A stretch of 64,000 bases of DNA from Nectonema munidae (taxonomy: Eukaryota; Nematomorpha; Nectonematoida; Nectonematidae), in NCBI GenBank assembly GCA_030549495.1, contig JAUIRK010000894.1:372001-436000 (forward strand). Reading direction: 5' to 3'. Made by a program: the position numbers and the translations under genes. How positions within the stretch are numbered: the stretch's first letter is position 1; each line of letters starts with the position of its first letter. This document shows, piece after piece, positions 24,783 to 64,000 of the stretch. Under the pieces are notes generated by a model. It made no database searches. It was not told the DNA's origin and saw nothing but the letters and a program-made list of their open reading frames with translations.

Positions 24783-26268
24783 CGTTTTTAAAATTTTTAT
24801 ATTAGTGGCAATAAAAGGTGTGATATTTTACCGAAATGAAGCAAAATCTTCTCAAAACCTTTTAAAATGTCTTTTTTTGCGGGCAAATCAAAAATAATAA
24901 GATTTATTTGGATGTTTTGAATTATTTAAAGTGAAAAATAAAAATAACTTTTTATTATTAATTTATCATCTTCTCAAAACATCGCTAAATCTTAGTTTTT
25001 TCAAATAAATTAAGAAAAACGCGATGAATTTCAATTTTTTGAACTATCTAGATTCTAGAATGGAAATATTTTTTCCCATTTTTTTATTATTGATTTCAAA
25101 TAATTAGGATTCAATTTATGACATATCTATTTGCAGATTTTACCATAATGCACTTGTTTCGAATAGTACCAAAATAGGTTTTCTTCTTCAGGTTTTATTC
25201 GATGAAGATAGAGTTTTATTCCCTTAATATTGAAAACATGAAGAATGCCTAAGTGGAATTATAAATAAAATTTTAACTAATTAGGAGGAATATAGAATTG
25301 AATTTATATGTTAATCAAGTTATTAATGCTACTAAAATTTTTACAATTAAATATTTTATTAGGCTTGCAGAGTATAGCGCTTGCAACATAAGACAAATTT
25401 AGGTGGAAAATTTTAAGTTAGTTCTAATTAAATAGTTGTGCAATTGTTAATCGGAATGCCGTTTTTCCGAATTACGTATATTTATGGACTAAAATTTCTG
25501 GAAAATTAGCCGGTTAAAGGATATAAGACAATGAATTAACCCCGGTTAATAAAAACACGGTTAATTGCCATCACTACTAATAACACATGTTAATCTCTTT
25601 TCACATCGCCCATTTTGATCATTCTTCTAGAACTAGTTTGTGTTAGACATTTTTTCTCTGCATAACTCCACTTCCAATACCTTTCTTTTTTGTTATATTT
25701 ATTTATATAAAAAAACTTTTTAAGACTATTTTTATGATGGTTTAATTACTTTTTATTTGAGATAAATGTTAAAATTGTAGTTCTATGTTTCAAATAGGGA
25801 TGTGAGGATTATTCTGTAAAAATCCGCAATTTTATCCAAATAGCCAAAATTATCTTTATTTAAAAAAAATTATTATTAAAATTTTAAAAATACTAAAATT
25901 ATCTTTCTTATTTTTTTAAAAGAAATTAAATTGATTTTCTAAAAAACCGAATACTATTTATAAATTTAAAATTATAGAATTCTACATTAAAAAAATAGAT
26001 CCAATTAAAATTCGGAGTTCAATAATGAATTTTTAAAAATAAAATTTTGTAAAAAATATCTAAGCATCTTTATTTTTTGTTCATTAATGTATTTGAGTGA
26101 AAAGTGCTAGTACCACCCAAATTTGAATAATTCAACTGTAAACTAAATTTATAATTTTCAATAAATAATATACAAAAGAACCTTAGTTAGGAACAAATCG
26201 ATGCCATTGGTTTTAAAGAGATACTTTTTTGATAATCCGCTTAAATAGTTAGTTAATTAATTAATTAA
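24783..26268. other. AT-rich intergenic stretch with a hAT-like end fragment
   Basis: No gene is visible. About 25540-25575 matches 32105-32145 (AAAACACGG, TTAATTGCCATC versus CTAATTACCATC) and resembles a hAT terminus read outward. The (TTAA)n tract at 26250-26272 is the landing site of the MITE that follows. Confidence 0.4.
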
Positions 26269-26405
26269 TTAACCCATTTAAGACCAAACAAAGCAGACGA
26301 TATCTAAAAAACGCAGACGATTTATATTTAAAGTCATTGAAAAAAGCAGACGAAGATGAAATTACTTATGTTCCAAAATAGGAACATTGGTCGTAAATGG
26401 GTTAA
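26269..26405. mobile_element. TTAA-type palindromic MITE, GCAGACGA family, copy A (137 bp)
   Basis: Begins TTAACCCATTTA and ends TAAATGGGTTAA, a perfect 12-bp inverted repeat including the TTAA. The inside holds GCAGACGA three times, about 30-45 bp apart, and an inner inverted pair (TGTTCC...GGAACA). It is nearly identical to copies at 45564 and 59781. TTAA ends indicate piggyBac-type mobilisation. There is no coding capacity. Confidence 0.85.
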
Positions 26406-26488
26406 GATGAGTTATCGCTTATTCGATCAATGTTTTGTAACACCACGTATTTCGTCGTGTATCCCATCTTATTCTGTTGATAAAAGCT

Positions 26489-26575
26489 GGAAACAAAAAG
26501 CTAAAATATAATAACATTAAATCAAAACATGTTAGTTCTTTAAAATAAGATGGATTCAATCAGTCAACGTGATAA
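26489..26575. repeat. Dispersed repeat, copy 1 of 2
   Basis: GCTAAAATATAAT, ACATTAAATCAAA, CATGTTAGTTCTT and AATAAGATG occur in the same order at 32448-32527. The family is unknown and the ends are not defined. Confidence 0.55.
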
Positions 26576-26919
26576 TGGAGTAATTCCGCAGCCATGTTTA
26601 AAACATTCTCCTTTAGATGACTTTATACTATAAATGTGTGCTTAGAATTAAATTTCATTTTGGAAGTGTATGCTTTATATCTTGTTGTTGGTGGCACATA
26701 ATAATTGGTATAGCGTGCGTGTGTTCATCTAATTAATTCAACATATGCTTTATTTATATATTTCCTTATCAACAAAGAAAAATCTCCGGTAAACTTTATA
26801 GTTGTTACGTTTTTATTTTTACTCATAAATCGCATGATTTCGTCGTTGTTTTTGACTCTCAGATTACATTCTTTCAACATCTGAGTAACCAGTCAAGCCA
26901 AAAAAACACTTATTTAAAA

Positions 26920-27256
26920 ATGAGTGAGTACTTTTCTCTCCAAAGATGCCCACATGGTTTCATTGTTCCTAAACAGTACGATTCTACCTATGGCCAAGAG
27001 GTAGAATCAAATTCTCAGTTTCAATGGCGAACCGAGATTTTCCCTCCATTTCAGTAAGTTGTAACTCGGCAAAAGAATGGATATTTTGTTGTGTGCTCTG
27101 GTTAAATGTCTTCAATATAAAAATAGATATAATAGTTTATTTTTTAGTTTTTTTACTGTCTTCACTGGAATTTTAAGTGTTGAAGAAGTCCACCCTATCA
27201 AACAGTTGATGAAATCACAAAAGGACTCAAAAAAGTTTTATTTTAATAAGATATAA
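26920..27256 (+). CDS. Hypothetical 80-residue protein, two exons
   Basis: Exon 1 (26920-27053) starts MSEYFSLQRCPHGFIVPKQ and ends in phase 2 at a strong CA|GTAAGT donor. Exon 2 (27148-27256) begins after TTTATTTTTTAG and continues in phase with FFTVFTGILSVEEVHPIKQ to a TAA. The intron is 94 nt. AATAAA lies about 10 bp after the stop. Exon 1 codons look coding (CCC, CCT, TGG, GGC); exon 2 is less certain because it is short and AT-rich. The family is not recognised. The gene converges on the 3' end of PRPF39 with only about 37 bp between stop codons, so their 3' UTRs probably overlap. Confidence 0.5.
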
Positions 27257-27293
27257 CAATAAAATTTAAAAGATAAAAATGAATAATGGAAAT

Positions 27294-62433
<35,140 letters not shown>

Positions 62434-62538
62434 CTTCTAAGAAATGAAAAAAAAATTATACAATTACAGGGTAATGGGATAAAAGCAGAAAAATTGTTTC
62501 ATAAAATACAAAACTAATTATACTCATTGGTGGCTCAC

Positions 62539-62650
62539 CTTGTTTAACTGTCCTCAACTTCACTTTTTTGTACACTCCGACACGGGAACTGTCTCCATCA
62601 AACCAGATGGTCTCACTTGTGCCCGTATAATTTGCTAACCCGAAAGACCA
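62539..62650 (-). other. PRPF39: Probable 5' UTR exon of PRPF39
   Basis: On the minus strand CAAG|GTGAGC at 62538/62539 is a near-consensus donor. A matching acceptor TTTCATTTCTTAG lies at 62437, three bases before the ATG at 62433, giving a 102-nt intron. The segment contains one short upstream ORF starting at ATGGAGACAG. The upstream limit is not defined; an ATTGG (CCAAT-box complement) lies near 62650. Confidence 0.5.
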
Positions 62651-62704
62651 ATCATGGAATACTTATTTTATGGCGTACACACTTATCTTTAAAGTTTGCT
62701 ATGG

Positions 62705-63205
62705 GGGAAGGGCGTTTTCAAAGAGGCGGTAAAGCCCCTCGCCCACCCAAGCCACCCTCTCAAAAATAATTTTCTCGAGTATATATCTTTTTTATAGGAT
62801 TTAAAAGATTTGTTTGTCTTGTGAGTAGATTTTCCATATTCGTTTTCTTGTTTTAAAGTAAGTCTTAGAATGAATATTTAAAATCTTTTTTTCATTAACG
62901 TTCATTTGTTTGATATAATGCAAATTTAAGCTATATTTGATCCGAGGCAATAACAAGAGCCCATACAATTTTAAGCGAAGCAAATATTTTTTATAGCACA
63001 TAAGTATATAAGAACTCTATAATTTAAAGCTTAAAATAACCAACCCAGTCAATAAAGAGGGGGGCAAGGGAGCTAGGGCCCCTGGGATTTATTTTGCCCG
63101 TCTGAAACTCTTTGAAATATATAAATGTATACACTTTCTTATATTCCCTGACCTATTAAAATCAGTTTTGCCCCGACCCCTACTTGAAGTGGGCGACGGG
63201 GCTAA
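62705..63205. repeat. Possible element bounded by degenerate GC-rich inverted repeats
   Basis: AAAGCCCCTCGCCCAC (about 62731) and the complement of GTGGGCGACGGGGCTAAT (about 63188) form an imperfect inverted pair in AT-rich surroundings; a third GC-rich patch lies at 63057-63105. No target duplication found. Confidence 0.3.
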
Positions 63206-63770
63206 TTTAAAAAATCAAGTCTTTTCTAGAAATCAAATATATAGCATCGTTATCCTTAGATATTCGTTTTATTTAATGCTTTAGTTTTTTTATCAAGCTT
63301 GCTTAGAATAGTTGGCAAAGTTTTTACACTTTGTTTAAAATTTTTGTTAATAAAACTTAGTATAAATAATTTCATTTTTTAGGGATTGGAATAGCTAATT
63401 TATATAAATATAAAATTTGTAGAATATTCTGAAATATATTTTCAAACAATTTACTTTACTAATTGAATATATGTGTAGGTAGAATATGAAGATTATATAA
63501 GATGATTCTTTGTTTTTCTGTGTTACTAATCTAGCTTGGTAACATTTCGTTGCTAAAAATTTTAAAAGCAACAAAGCATTTCAGTATAGAGTGACACCTG
63601 GATCAAGATTTCAAATTTTCTTCTAGATTTTAAATTGGTTATTTAGTTTTTTTTAATTGGTTAATTTGTTGCAAAAAAAACGCGAAGAATTTTGAAGTTT
63701 ATTTGGATTTCATCAAAACTGTTCAATGGTTTCATATGTACCAAAAAATATAGAAATATTATTTTGATTT
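63206..63770. other. AT-rich stretch, nothing recognised
   Basis: No coding frame, repeat end or tRNA-like element supported. Confidence 0.5.
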
Positions 63771-64000
63771 CAAGTTTCCATGATGATGAAATTGATGAGG
63801 ACTCTTTAGAAAGAAATAAGCCCGAAGTAAACAAGATGAGCTAGAAACACGAAAAGATGGCCAATGGTTGTTTTTTAAGCAAAAAAGATGTTTGCCATTG
63901 TAGCAATTCAAAAAAAAAGCAAAACTGACAAAATAGTAGTGTTCTATTTGTAAAGTGCATTTCTGTTTGAAGCACGCCAAAGTAGTTTGTGAAACATGCT
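63771..64000 (+). pseudogene. piggyBac transposase C-terminal relic, cut by the window end
   Basis: A single frame with three stops reads HDDEIDEDSLERNKPEVNKM, then KKDVCHCSNSKKKAKLTK, then CSICKVHFCLKH and CETC. The C-x2-C...C-x2-C-x4-C-x2-H-x5-C-x2-C pattern matches piggyBac C-terminal zinc-binding domains, including the CSFC...CEKCSLFICKSH...CINC end of the element at 40239-41943. The sequence itself differs, so it is another piggyBac lineage. The upstream catalytic part was not found in this window. Confidence 0.5.

Overview
The window is AT-rich animal nuclear DNA: genes have GT-AG introns, several of only 55-78 nt, and transposon relics are dense. The protein-level matches (PRPF39, PHD-finger LINEs, piggyBac, hAT and Penelope-like relics, tRNA-derived SINEs) suit an arthropod. 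A small crustacean such as a copepod is a guess that the sequence alone does not prove. No rRNA, functional tRNA, CRISPR or bacterial features were seen.

Layout. 1-12 kb has no host gene. It holds a LINE tail (about 4.2 kb) and a hAT-type miniature element (5112-9788) that was split by a nearly full-length but broken CR1/Jockey-like LINE (5269-9632). 12.4-21.8 kb (+) carries a spliced gene for a basic, cysteine-containing, proprotein-like polypeptide. 23.2-24.7 kb (+) carries a His/Pro/Gln-rich protein of 478 residues or fewer, with a five-cysteine tail. At 26.9-27.3 kb (+) is a probable two-exon gene for an 80-residue protein. It ends tail-to-tail with the main gene of the window: PRPF39, a U1 snRNP-associated splicing factor, on the minus strand from 62.4 to 27.3 kb. 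I resolved 15 coding exons whose phases all agree (780 codons plus stop).

The PRPF39 introns are a transposon archive. They hold a Penelope-like relic (about 30 kb), LINE pieces (34 kb; 48-50 kb, minus), a hAT element (38096-43402) with a piggyBac element (39155-42198) inserted at a TTAA inside it, hAT scraps, two hAT-type MITEs with 8-bp target duplications, and tRNA-derived SINEs.

The most distinctive finding is a set of 130-145 bp palindromic miniature elements. They begin TTAACCC, end GGGTTAA, and carry repeated GCAGACGA motifs. There are at least seven near-complete copies, some nested in or abutting each other at TTAA (59.8-61.2 kb). They look like piggyBac-type MITEs whose driver is not in this window.

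How the genes relate: PRPF39 is a general splicing factor. The two plus-strand genes at 12-25 kb encode proteins with polybasic cleavage-like sites and may be secreted, but nothing ties them to PRPF39 functionally. The window ends inside a broken piggyBac C-terminal cysteine cluster (63.77-64.0 kb).
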